A stretch of 5,442 nt of DNA from Flavobacteriaceae bacterium (GCA_023141985.1 JAGLKH010000169.1:1-5442); one strand, 5' to 3'. Positions 1 to 5,442 are shown, counted from the first letter of the stretch. Numbers and translations are program-made. The notes: a model not told the origin generated them from the letters alone.

Positions 1-59
1 AAAACACCAGTTTGATGACCCTTCCAAACAGTATAGTATTTTTTCTTTTTTTTACTCAT
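1..59 (-). CDS. rnhA: Ribonuclease HI with N-terminal viroplasmin-like domain (5' end only)
   Basis: Only the first 19 codons are present; the gene runs off the left edge of the window. The start ATG is the complement of 57-59. The peptide opens with a lysine-rich stretch (MSKKKKK) followed by YYTVWKGHQTGV. This matches the start of the caulimovirus viroplasmin / RNase H1 hybrid-binding domain, in which an aromatic-V-W-K-G-x-x-T-G-hydrophobic pattern is typical. In that family the small domain binds RNA-DNA hybrids and precedes an RNase H catalytic domain that cuts the RNA strand. The catalytic part lies outside the window, so its presence is inferred. The gene lies 42 nt downstream of purN on the same strand and may share its transcript. 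A palindrome sits in the gap and could affect its expression. Confidence 0.72.
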   Translation of the reverse strand, partial: MSKKKKKYYTVWKGHQTGV

Positions 60-60
60 T

Positions 61-88
61 TTGTCATTTCCGTGAAGACGGAAATCTC
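61..88. repeat. REP-like palindrome between purN and the RNase H gene
   Basis: Positions 66-73 (ATTTCCGT) and 78-85 (ACGGAAAT) form a perfect 8-bp stem around a 4-nt loop (GAAG on plus, CTTC on minus). The flanks TGTC (62-65) and CTC (86-88) resemble short interspersed palindromes of the form TGTCATT...AATCTC that I recall from flavobacterial intergenic regions. It fills most of the 42-nt gap between the purN stop and the next start codon. There is no T-tract in the minus-strand direction, so it is a poor intrinsic terminator. It could stabilise the purN mRNA 3' end or be a dispersed REP-type element. The hairpin is directly visible; its membership in a dispersed family is inferred. Confidence 0.6.
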
Positions 89-115
89 TTTAATTTTAAC
101 CCTAAATCTCTTTAA
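82..115. repeat. 12-bp direct repeat at the purN 3' end
   Basis: AAATCTCTTTAA occurs at 82-93 and again at 104-115, a 22-bp offset. The inner copy is the edge of the palindrome at 61-88. The outer copy encodes the last residues of PurN (KEI) and most of its stop codon. The arrangement looks like a target duplication or slippage product at the edge of the palindrome, but in sequence this AT-rich chance is possible. Confidence 0.45.
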
Positions 116-674
116 ACAATAATTTCTCGATCACTTTTGGGAAGTTGGTCATTTCTAATTCATGTATTTTTGCAGTAATATCTTCAATGGTATCTGTCGT
201 TTCAACCTTACATTTAGCTTGAAAAATAATAGCGCCTTCATCATAATTTTCGTTAACATAATGTATTGTTATACCAGTTTCTGATTCTTTGTTATCCAAA
301 ACAGCTTGATGTACATGCTTTCCATACATACCTTTGCCTCCATATTTTGGTAATAATGCTGGGTGAATATTAATAACTTTATTAGGAAACACTTTCAAGA
401 TAAATTCAGGAAATTTCCATAAAAAACCAGCTAAAACAATGAGATCTGGATTGTAGCTTTTAAGTAGGTTTAACACGTATTGTGTTTCATGAAAGTCCGC
501 TTTGTTAAAGCATAAACAACTAACACCTAATCTTTTACAACGCTCTATAACTTTAGCGTGAGGATTGTTAGTTAATACTTGAATAACAGACACATTATCT
601 TTATTGCGAAAGAATTTAATTAAATTTTCAGCATTAGATCCAGAACCGGAAGCAAAAATAACTATACGTTTCAT
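102..674 (-). CDS. purN: Phosphoribosylglycinamide formyltransferase (GART)
   Basis: PurN transfers a formyl group from 10-formyltetrahydrofolate to glycinamide ribonucleotide, giving formyl-glycinamide ribonucleotide, the third step of purine synthesis, in the cytoplasm. The 190-residue protein has the usual length. The N-terminal Rossmann-type start carries the phosphate-binding loop SGSGSN (residues 9-14). The catalytic triad expected from E. coli PurN is present: Asn102 and His104 in INIHPALLP (101-109), and Asp145 in the YDEG segment (144-147). The GGKGMYGKHVH stretch after HPALLP is the form I associate with Bacteroidota. The start ATG (complement of 672-674) is directly followed by the first beta strand (KRIVIFASG), so no longer N-terminus is needed. 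The gene is divergent from acpP and is followed by the RNase H gene. I found no convincing promoter motif in its upstream spacer; TTCTTTTG (complement of 704-711) is a one-mismatch match to the -7 element. Confidence 0.96.
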   Translation of the reverse strand: MKRIVIFASGSGSNAENLIKFFRNKDNVSVIQVLTNNPHAKVIERCKRLGVSCLCFNKADFHETQYVLNLLKSYNPDLIVLAGFLWKFPEFILKVFPNKVINIHPALLPKYGGKGMYGKHVHQAVLDNKESETGITIHYVNENYDEGAIIFQAKCKVETTDTIEDITAKIHELEMTNFPKVIEKLLFKEI

Positions 675-768
675 TTACAAATAGAGTGTTGAAATTATTT
701 GAACAAAAGAAAGAATAATTATTAACAATTAGAAGTAAAATAAAATTCTTCAAGTTAAAATCTTTAAA

Positions 769-791
769 TTACATTCACATTTTTAATGTAA
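769..791. promoter_or_regulatory. Inverted repeat in the purN/acpP divergent spacer
   Basis: TTACATT (769-775) and AATGTAA (785-791) form a perfect 7-bp inverted repeat with a 9-nt spacer. It lies just upstream of where the -33 element of the proposed acpP promoter should sit, a fitting place for a regulator to bind. No regulator is encoded nearby and the spacer is very AT-rich, so chance occurrence is a real alternative. The remainder of the 181-bp spacer (675-855) shows no other gene or structured element that I can support. Confidence 0.25.
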
Positions 792-816
792 AAGTGCATT
801 TTAAAATAAAGTTTTT

Positions 817-825
817 TATTTTTGC
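817..825 (+). promoter_or_regulatory. Probable acpP promoter -7 element
   Basis: TATTTTTGC at 817-825 is an exact match to the Bacteroidota -7 consensus TAnnTTTG, with the frequent trailing C. Transcription would begin near 831-833, leaving a leader of about 25 nt before the acpP ATG at 856. A TTG-type -33 box at the usual 19-23 bp upstream is not evident, which is common at strong Bacteroidota promoters but lowers certainty. This would drive acpP-fabF-rnc. Confidence 0.6.
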
Positions 826-855
826 ACCCTAATTAAAACTTAAACTTAAAAGATT

Positions 856-1089
856 ATGTCAGACATTGCATCAAGAGTAAAAGCGATTATTGTAGACAAA
901 TTAGGTGTTGATGAAAACGAAGTTGTAACTGAAGCAAGCTTCACTAACGATTTAGGAGCGGATTCATTAGACACTGTAGAACTAATCATGGAATTTGAAA
1001 AAGAATTTGATATTCAAATCCCAGATGATCAAGCTGAAAATATTGGAACAGTAGGTCAAGCAATATCATATATTGAAGCTGCAAAATAA
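856..1089 (+). CDS. acpP: Acyl carrier protein
   Basis: The acyl carrier protein carries growing acyl chains on a 4'-phosphopantetheine arm during type II fatty-acid synthesis, passing them between cytosolic enzymes such as the FabF encoded next door. The 77-residue length is standard. The attachment serine is Ser37 in [10 protein letters not shown] (residues 34-43), and the helix after it ([21 protein letters not shown]) is the acidic recognition helix typical of the family. The protein is strongly acidic. The start is fixed by the family N-terminus ([12 protein letters not shown]). There is no Shine-Dalgarno sequence; the upstream bases are A-rich, as is usual in Bacteroidota. fabF follows after 11 nt, so the two are almost certainly co-transcribed from the promoter near 817. 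Confidence 0.98.
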   Translation: MSDIASRVKAIIVDKLGVDENEVVTEASFTNDLGADSLDTVELIMEFEKEFDIQIPDDQAENIGTVGQAISYIEAAK

Positions 1090-1100
1090 GTAACATTTTT

Positions 1101-2351
1101 ATGGAATTAAAGCGAGTCGTAGTTACTGGGTTAGGTGCGCTTACGCCAATAGGAAATACCAAAGATGAATATTGGAAAAATCTTATTATTGGTAAAAGTG
1201 GTGCTGCGCCTATAACGTATTTTGATACTGAAAAGTTCAAAACGAAATTCGCTTGTGAATTAAAAAACTTTAACGTCACCGATTTTCTTAATAGAAAAGA
1301 TGCTCGTAAGATGGATAAATTTGCGCAATACGCCATGGTAGCTTCTGATGAAGCTATTGTAGACGCAAAACTTAACCTGGACGGGATAGATAAATTAAGA
1401 GTTGGTGTTATTTGGGGAGCAGGTATTGGCGGATTAGAAACTTTTCAACAAGAAGTTTTAAATTTTGCCGCAGGAGATGGAACTCCAAGGTTTAACCCTT
1501 TTTTTATTCCTAAAATGATTGCAGATATTGCTCCTGCAAATATCTCCATAAAACATGGTTTTATGGGCCCAAATTACACGACAGTTTCAGCCTGTGCTTC
1601 ATCTGCTAACGCAATGTTCGATGCTTTAAACTATATACGTTTAGGATATTGCGATGTTATAGTTAGCGGTGGAAGCGAAGCTGCAGTTACTATTGCAGGA
1701 ATGGGAGGATTTAACGCAATGCATGCTTTATCAACAAGAAATGAAAATCCTGAGACAGCCTCTCGGCCATTTGATGGGACCAGAGATGGTTTTGTACTTG
1801 GTGAAGGTGCAGGCGCGCTTATTCTTGAAGAATATGAACATGCAAAAGCCAGGGGAGCAAAAATTTATGCCGAACTTTTAGGAGGAGGCCTATCATCTGA
1901 TGCTTATCATATGACAGCGCCACATCCTGAAGGGATTGGCGTAAAAGTTGTAATGCAAAATTGTTTAGAAAATGCAGGATTAAAACCGGAAGATGTAGAT
2001 GCTATTAATACACATGGTACATCAACACCTTTAGGAGATGTCGCAGAGTTAAAAGCTATATCAGAAGTGTTTGGTAATCACGCTAAAAGCATTAATATTA
2101 ATTCTACAAAATCTATGACAGGACACTTATTGGGTGCTGCTGGTGCAATAGAAGCTATTTCATCTATTTTGTCAATAGAGCATGGTATTATTCCTCCAAC
2201 AATTAACCATACTACTGTTGATGAAAATATAGATCCTGAATTAAATTTAACTTTAAACAAAGCACAAAAAAGAGATGTTAAAGTTGCTATGAGCAATACC
2301 TTTGGATTTGGAGGCCATAATGCATGTGTATTGTTCCAAAAAATAGATTAA
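1101..2351 (+). CDS. fabF: Beta-ketoacyl-ACP synthase II
   Basis: FabF condenses malonyl-ACP with an acyl-ACP, releasing CO2 and lengthening the chain by two carbons in the type II fatty-acid pathway. The 416-residue length is normal. The thiolase fold is complete: N-terminal RVVVTGLGALTPIG (5-18), nucleophile Cys165 in TVSACASS (161-168), His305 in NTHGTSTP (303-310), Lys337 and His342 in STKSMTGH (335-342), and the gating loop FGFGGHN (401-407). These give the Cys-His-His set of the KAS I/II class, as opposed to the Cys-His-Asn set of FabH. KAS II rather than KAS I is inferred from the adjacency to acpP and from the overall sequence. The start follows the acpP stop by 11 nt and gives a family-like N-terminus. 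The gene lies between acpP and rnc, with only 7 nt to rnc. Confidence 0.97.
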   Translation: MELKRVVVTGLGALTPIGNTKDEYWKNLIIGKSGAAPITYFDTEKFKTKFACELKNFNVTDFLNRKDARKMDKFAQYAMVASDEAIVDAKLNLDGIDKLRVGVIWGAGIGGLETFQQEVLNFAAGDGTPRFNPFFIPKMIADIAPANISIKHGFMGPNYTTVSACASSANAMFDALNYIRLGYCDVIVSGGSEAAVTIAGMGGFNAMHALSTRNENPETASRPFDGTRDGFVLGEGAGALILEEYEHAKARGAKIYAELLGGGLSSDAYHMTAPHPEGIGVKVVMQNCLENAGLKPEDVDAINTHGTSTPLGDVAELKAISEVFGNHAKSININSTKSMTGHLLGAAGAIEAISSILSIEHGIIPPTINHTTVDENIDPELNLTLNKAQKRDVKVAMSNTFGFGGHNACVLFQKID

Positions 2352-2355
2352 ATCC

Positions 2356-2372
2356 CGAATGAAATACATTCG
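2356..2372 (+). promoter_or_regulatory. Hairpin sequestering the rnc start codon
   Basis: CGAATG (2356-2361) pairs perfectly with CATTCG (2367-2372) around a 5-nt loop (AAATA). The ATG start of rnc (2359-2361) is inside the 5' arm. The fabF stop ends at 2351, so a ribosome finishing fabF would cover and open this hairpin, giving translational coupling. The pairing is visible; coupling is inferred. Confidence 0.45.
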
Positions 2373-3099
2373 CAACATATTAAATTCCCGCTCTAAAAAT
2401 GACGGGAATTTTTTTATTCAAATTAAAAATATATTAGGCTTTAAGCCAAAGAAGATCGAACTTTACCTTAAGGCATTTACGCATAGATCTATGAATAAAA
2501 GAAGCAAAGAAGGGACTCCTATAAATTATGAGCGCCTTGAATTTGTAGGAGATGCTATGGTCAGCTCTATAATAGCCACGCATTTGTTTAATGAAGTACC
2601 ACGAGGAGACGAAGGGTATTTAACAAAAATGAGATCTAAAATTGTGAGTAGAGAGCATTTAAACGAACTTGGTAAAGAACTTAACCTTATAGATTTAATC
2701 GAAAGTAAAATTCCTAAAAATAACTTTGGTAATAATATTCATGGCAATTTATTTGAAGCTCTTGTAGGGGCAATTTTTCTTGATCGAGGATATTCCTATT
2801 GCGAAAAATTTATTTATGATAAAGTCATTATACCTCATGTTGACATTTCAGAATTAGAAGGCAGAGTAATAAGCTATAAAAGCCTATTGATAGAGTGGTG
2901 TCAAAAAGAAAAAAAGAGTTTTAATTACTACGTTTATGAAGACACAGGAAATGACGAATTGAGACATTTTTCTGTAAAATTGTCAATAGATAAAAAGGTA
3001 ATTGCAAAAGCAAGAGCAACTTCTAAAAAGAAGGCTGAAGAAAAAGCATCAAAAAGGGCTTTCTTTGCATTTCAAAATCAAATCTCAAAAGCCTTTTAA
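2359..3099 (+). CDS. rnc: Ribonuclease III
   Basis: RNase III cuts double-stranded RNA, maturing rRNA precursors and trimming structured mRNAs. The 246-residue protein has both expected domains. The nuclease domain carries the signature NYERLEFVGDA (56-66), with Glu58, Glu61 and Asp65, and a second site at HGNLFEALVGAIFLD (128-142) with Glu133. In most bacterial RNases III an Asp lies three residues before that Glu; here it is Asn130. The double-stranded-RNA-binding domain spans about 171-238, ending in the basic helix KKKAEEKASKRA. The N-terminus is about 20 residues longer than in the E. coli enzyme, but MKYIRNIL...DGNFF looks like the flavobacterial form. The next in-frame Met (codon 45) would remove the first helices, so 2359 is kept. 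It starts 7 nt after fabF, and two hairpins overlap its 5' end. Confidence 0.96.
   Translation: MKYIRNILNSRSKNDGNFFIQIKNILGFKPKKIELYLKAFTHRSMNKRSKEGTPINYERLEFVGDAMVSSIIATHLFNEVPRGDEGYLTKMRSKIVSREHLNELGKELNLIDLIESKIPKNNFGNNIHGNLFEALVGAIFLDRGYSYCEKFIYDKVIIPHVDISELEGRVISYKSLLIEWCQKEKKSFNYYVYEDTGNDELRHFSVKLSIDKKVIAKARATSKKKAEEKASKRAFFAFQNQISKAF
2382..2415 (+). promoter_or_regulatory. Terminator-like hairpin inside the rnc 5' coding region
   Basis: AAATTCCCG (2382-2390) and CGGGAATTT (2403-2411) form a perfect 9-bp stem with a 12-nt loop, running into seven T residues (2409-2415). By shape this is an intrinsic terminator, yet it lies in codons 8-19 of rnc. It may attenuate transcription after fabF when rnc is not translated, or provide a stem for RNase III to cut its own message, as E. 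coli rnc does in its leader. Both roles are inferred. A coding-only explanation (the peptide NSRSKNDGNFF is plausible for the family) remains possible. Confidence 0.45.
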
Positions 3100-3148
3100 A
3101 ATTTTCAAGAATAGTGATTTCAATATAATGTTTGCGGAATATTTACGG

Positions 3149-3199
3149 TTAAGAATACTTAAACAGTTATCAAAATATAACAGTAATGTACTATATTTA
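3149..3199 (+). promoter_or_regulatory. Candidate promoter with two small dyads upstream of the IPExxxVDY gene
   Basis: In the 120-nt spacer between rnc and the next gene, TATATTTA (3192-3199) matches the Bacteroidota -7 motif TAnnTTTG except for the last base. Just upstream are two small dyads: TTAAG-AATA-CTTAA (3149-3162) and GTTAT-CAAAAT-ATAAC (3166-3181), which would overlap the -33 region. No TTG box is evident and no T-tailed terminator follows rnc. The downstream pair could therefore use its own promoter, read-through from acpP, or both. All elements are short and AT-rich. Confidence 0.28.
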
Positions 3200-3219
3200 C
3201 AGCTCACGATAAATAAATT

Positions 3220-3702
3220 ATGGCATTACATAAACTCCTTGTCGATGATTTTAGTGATGAGACCTTTTCTTTAATGGCAATTCATTGTACTATAGAAGAT
3301 TATCGTGTAGCTTATCTTTTAAACCAATATTTGAATATTAATTTAATACGAAAGACTCAAGATTTAGATTTTAAATATATAGCAGCTTCGTATTCAATCT
3401 ACGAGTGGGAAGATAAAAAACAGCTTATGACATGGAATTTAGTGTCTAATGTTTGTAAAAAAGAAGAAGATAGTTTAACAAGTACAGGGTCTTTATTTAA
3501 AGCTCAAAATAAAATTGTTAGAATTCATAATTTAATACCAGAATATAAAAAAGTTAATTATTTATTGAAAATTGATAATGACGGGAATTTTATTAATGAA
3601 AAAACTTTAATACATAAAATACAAGAGATACCACAGATTGCGGCTGTTTATAGTATAGAAGTATCTCGGCTTAAAACTAAGGACAATTTAATATTTAATT
3701 AA
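3220..3702 (+). CDS. IPExxxVDY family protein of unknown function
   Basis: This 160-residue protein matches my recollection of a small Bacteroidota family named for the motif IPExxxVDY. The motif appears as IPEYKKVNY at residues 106-114, with Asn in place of the Asp in the name. Its biochemical role is not known to me. The protein has no signal peptide or membrane segment, so it is probably cytoplasmic. Visible segments are an N-terminal HKLLVDDFSDETFSLMAIHC, an aromatic central part (YSIYEWEDKKQLMTWNLVSN, about 58-77), and a C-terminal part ending in DNLIFN. The chosen ATG matches the family-like N-terminus. Its TAA stop overlaps the pyk ATG by one base (TAATG), implying translational coupling and perhaps a role tied to pyruvate kinase; that link is inference. 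rnc lies 120 nt upstream. Confidence 0.85.
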   Translation: MALHKLLVDDFSDETFSLMAIHCTIEDYRVAYLLNQYLNINLIRKTQDLDFKYIAASYSIYEWEDKKQLMTWNLVSNVCKKEEDSLTSTGSLFKAQNKIVRIHNLIPEYKKVNYLLKIDNDGNFINEKTLIHKIQEIPQIAAVYSIEVSRLKTKDNLIFN

Positions 3703-5147
3703 TGAGGAATAAAAGAAAAAAAACCAAAATAGTTGCAACGTTAGGACCTGCAACAAACTCCAAAGAAATACTAAAGGCAATGATCGATGAAGGTGTAGAT
3801 GTGTTTCGTATTAATTTTTCTCATGCAGATTATGAGGATGTTAAAAAACGCATTAAGTTGATTAGAGAGTTAAATGAAGAATATGGTTTTAATACTGCTA
3901 TTTTAGGGGATCTGCAAGGACCTAAAATTCGTGTGGGTGTTATGGATCATGAGGTAGTTCTTAATGAAGACGATGAAATCACATTTGTAACAGGAGAAGA
4001 GTTTAAAGGTAACAAGGAAAAAATTTATATGAATTATGACAACTTTCCTAACGATGTAAAATCGGGAGAACGTATTCTATTAGATGATGGAAAGTTAATA
4101 TTCGAAGTTTTAAAAACCGATAAAAAAAGTAAAGTTTTAGCCAAAGTCATTCAGGGAGGACCTTTAAAATCAAAAAAAGGAGTAAATCTTCCTAATACAA
4201 ATATTTCGCAACCAGCTCTCACAAAAAAAGACATCGAAGACGCTGTTTTTGCTATAGAACAAAAGGTAGATTGGTTAGCATTATCTTTTGTACGTCATGC
4301 GGAAGATTTAATGGAGCTCGAAGAAATTATTAAAAAACATAGCGACCATAAAATACCAATCATTGCAAAGATAGAAAAACCTGAAGCCGTCAGAAACATT
4401 GATAAAATAGTTGCCTATTGCGACGGATTAATGGTTGCTCGTGGCGATTTAGGTGTAGAAATTCCCGCCGAGGAAGTTCCGCTTATTCAAAAACAATTAG
4501 TATTACGAGCTAAACGTGCCAGAATTCCAGTAATTATTGCTACACAAATGATGGAATCTATGATTAGCAGCTTAACACCAACCAGGGCCGAAGTTAACGA
4601 TGTTGCAAACTCTGTAATGGATGGAGCAGATGCTGTAATGTTGTCTGGAGAAACATCTGTTGGAAGTTATCCGGTTCAGGTTATTAAACAAATGGCAAGT
4701 ATTGTAAGAAGTGTTGAGGATTCACCTCTTATAAAAGTACCACAGACACCACCACATATTCGAACAAATCGCTATATTACGAAATCCATTTGCTATCATG
4801 CAGCTAACATGGCTAACGAAATTAAAGCTACAGCAATTTCTACTTTAACAAATAGTGGATATACAGCATTTCAAATTTCGGCTTGGCGACCAGATGCACA
4901 TATTTTAGTTTTTACATCTAATAAACGTATTTTAACACAACTTAATTTACTTTGGGGAGTTAGAGCTTTTTATTACGAGAAATTTGTAAGTACCGATGAA
5001 ACTATTGAAGATGTAAATGCAATTGCATGTAAAAAAGGATATTTAGAAAATGGCGATATGCTAATTAGCCTTGCGGCTATGCCTATAAAGGATAAAGGAA
5101 TGGTAAATACGTTGCGTGTTACAGAAATTACAAACTGCAGTTTATAG
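3702..5147 (+). CDS. pyk: Pyruvate kinase
   Basis: Pyruvate kinase transfers phosphate from phosphoenolpyruvate to ADP, giving pyruvate and ATP at the end of glycolysis, in the cytosol. The 481 residues cover a full-length enzyme: A domain (about 1-71 and 170-345), lid-like B domain (about 72-169) and C domain (about 350-481). Key motifs are KTKIVATLGPAT (7-18), FRINFSH (35-41, with Arg36), GDLQGPKIRVG (69-79), IAKIEKPEA (221-229, with Lys223 and Glu225), ARGDLGVEIP (246-255, with Asp249), and TQMMESM (281-287). The Leu71, Gln72, Lys75 and Val78 combination is the pattern known for K+-independent pyruvate kinases. The C domain has TLTNSGYTAF (381-390), resembling a phosphate-binding loop, but I cannot name an effector. 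The ATG is set by overlap with the preceding stop codon. A strong terminator follows the gene. Confidence 0.97.
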   Translation: MRNKRKKTKIVATLGPATNSKEILKAMIDEGVDVFRINFSHADYEDVKKRIKLIRELNEEYGFNTAILGDLQGPKIRVGVMDHEVVLNEDDEITFVTGEEFKGNKEKIYMNYDNFPNDVKSGERILLDDGKLIFEVLKTDKKSKVLAKVIQGGPLKSKKGVNLPNTNISQPALTKKDIEDAVFAIEQKVDWLALSFVRHAEDLMELEEIIKKHSDHKIPIIAKIEKPEAVRNIDKIVAYCDGLMVARGDLGVEIPAEEVPLIQKQLVLRAKRARIPVIIATQMMESMISSLTPTRAEVNDVANSVMDGADAVMLSGETSVGSYPVQVIKQMASIVRSVEDSPLIKVPQTPPHIRTNRYITKSICYHAANMANEIKATAISTLTNSGYTAFQISAWRPDAHILVFTSNKRILTQLNLLWGVRAFYYEKFVSTDETIEDVNAIACKKGYLENGDMLISLAAMPIKDKGMVNTLRVTEITNCSL

Positions 5148-5173
5148 AACTCATCCGGACTTTTTATATTAAG

Positions 5174-5216
5174 GCGAAAAAATCAGGCATTTGTTCTCAG
5201 ATGAAGATTTTTTTGC
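5174..5216. terminator. Bidirectional intrinsic terminator between pyk and dinB
   Basis: An outer 11-bp stem pairs GCGAAAAAATC (5174-5184) with GATTTTTTTGC (5206-5216), with one G-T pair. An inner 6-bp stem pairs CATTTG (5188-5193) with CAGATG (5198-5203), also with one G-T pair, around the loop TTCT; AGG and AA form an internal loop. There are seven T residues on the plus strand (5208-5214), and the A-tract at 5177-5182 gives a T-tract on the minus strand. It sits 26 nt after the pyk stop and 37 nt beyond the dinB stop, so it can serve both converging genes. Confidence 0.8.
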
Positions 5217-5253
5217 ACTTTATAGCAGAGTTACGAAGTAATAAAGTTCATAA

Positions 5254-5442
5254 TTAAAAATCAAACTTTAACTGTACACTCACACTTTTTTGTTCAGGTT
5301 TTTTAGAGGCTTCAGTATTTAAATTGGACATTGAAATACCAAGTAAACGCACAGAGTTTTTAAGCTTTTCTTGATACAAAAGTATTTTCGCTTGTTCTAA
5401 AATCATGACCTTATCACTTATAAAATAGGGCAATGTTTTGCT
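5254..5442 (-). CDS. dinB: DNA polymerase IV (Y-family), C-terminal end only
   Basis: The last 62 codons and the TAA stop (complement of 5254-5256) of a minus-strand gene whose start lies beyond the right edge. The peptide begins SKTLPYFISDKVMILEQAKILLY and contains VRLLGISMSNL, a sequence typical of the little-finger domain end of Y-family DNA polymerase IV, which copies past damaged bases with low fidelity. The extreme C-terminus VQLKFDF fits a beta-clamp-binding motif of the QLxLF type, through which these polymerases reach the replication fork. The catalytic palm and fingers are outside the window. The frame is open from the window edge to the stop with no interruption. The gene converges on pyk and shares its terminator; its own promoter is not in view. 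Confidence 0.85.
   Translation of the reverse strand, partial: SKTLPYFISDKVMILEQAKILLYQEKLKNSVRLLGISMSNLNTEASKKPEQKSVSVQLKFDF

Noticed and set aside
675..711. Possible purN promoter TTCTTTTG (complement of 704-711)
   Set aside because: It misses the A of the -7 TA, and the nearest TTG (complement of 726-728) is only 14 nt away instead of the usual 19-23, so it was not listed as a feature.
986..1336. Minus-strand open frame of 116 codons across the acpP-fabF junction
   Set aside because: It lies opposite two certain genes, has no family-like motifs, and its composition is explained by reverse reading of their codons.
1669..1881. Plus-strand open frame of 70 codons inside fabF
   Set aside because: It is an out-of-frame reading within the conserved core of FabF and shows no recognisable domain.
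2078..2296. Minus-strand open frame of 72 codons opposite fabF, with a hydrophobic stretch
   Set aside because: The hydrophobic residues come from reading the fabF Ala/Ile-rich codons in reverse; there is no promoter or separate coding signal.
3002..3274. Plus-strand open frame running from the rnc end through the spacer into the next gene
   Set aside because: It overlaps two better-supported genes, begins as a low-complexity Lys/Gln reading of the rnc basic helix, and crosses a spacer with promoter-like features.
2398..3591. A 15-bp exact match, AATGACGGGAATTTT, at 2398-2412 and 3577-3591
   Set aside because: Both copies are read in the same frame as the peptide NDGNF in unrelated proteins. 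With no extension of the match on either side, chance is the simplest explanation.
5217..5247. ACTTTAT (5217-5223) and ATAAAGT (5241-5247) inverted repeat after the terminator
   Set aside because: The stem is only A-T rich with one G-C pair and has a 17-nt loop, so it is weak. The adjoining 5174-5216 structure already explains termination.

Overview
The window looks like a chromosomal housekeeping segment from an AT-rich member of the Bacteroidota, most likely the family Flavobacteriaceae. Four things point there: the gene order purN / acpP-fabF-rnc / IPExxxVDY-family gene / pyk; an RNase H that begins with a viroplasmin-like domain; start sites without a Shine-Dalgarno sequence; and a match to the Bacteroidota-type -7 promoter motif TAnnTTTG ahead of acpP. 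No mobile element, CRISPR array, tRNA or rRNA gene was found.

Layout. Positions 1-674 are on the minus strand: purN (purine synthesis) is followed downstream by the first 19 codons of an RNase HI gene that leaves the window at its left edge. A short REP-like palindrome separates them. A 181-bp AT-rich divergent spacer (675-855) carries the probable acpP promoter and an upstream inverted repeat. From 856 to 5147 everything is on the plus strand: acpP, fabF and rnc with 11- and 7-nt gaps, then a 120-nt spacer, then a small IPExxxVDY-family gene of unknown function whose stop codon overlaps the pyk start by one base (TAATG). A long hairpin at 5174-5216, with an A-tract on one side and a T-tract on the other, closes the plus-strand cluster. 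It probably also terminates the converging minus-strand gene, whose last 62 codons (5254-5442) encode the C-terminus of DNA polymerase IV (dinB).

How the genes work together. acpP and fabF supply the carrier and an elongating condensing enzyme of type II fatty-acid synthesis. rnc adds double-stranded-RNA processing. pyk makes pyruvate and ATP at the end of glycolysis, upstream of acetyl-CoA supply. purN makes formyl-glycinamide ribonucleotide. These are core functions, and I see no new multi-gene system here. The points that merit a second look are smaller: two hairpins at the 5' end of rnc, one sequestering its start codon and one terminator-like inside the coding region; an Asn in RNase III where the usual metal-binding Asp is expected; the tight coupling of an uncharacterised protein to pyruvate kinase; a K+-independence signature in that kinase; and the REP-like palindrome at the purN end.
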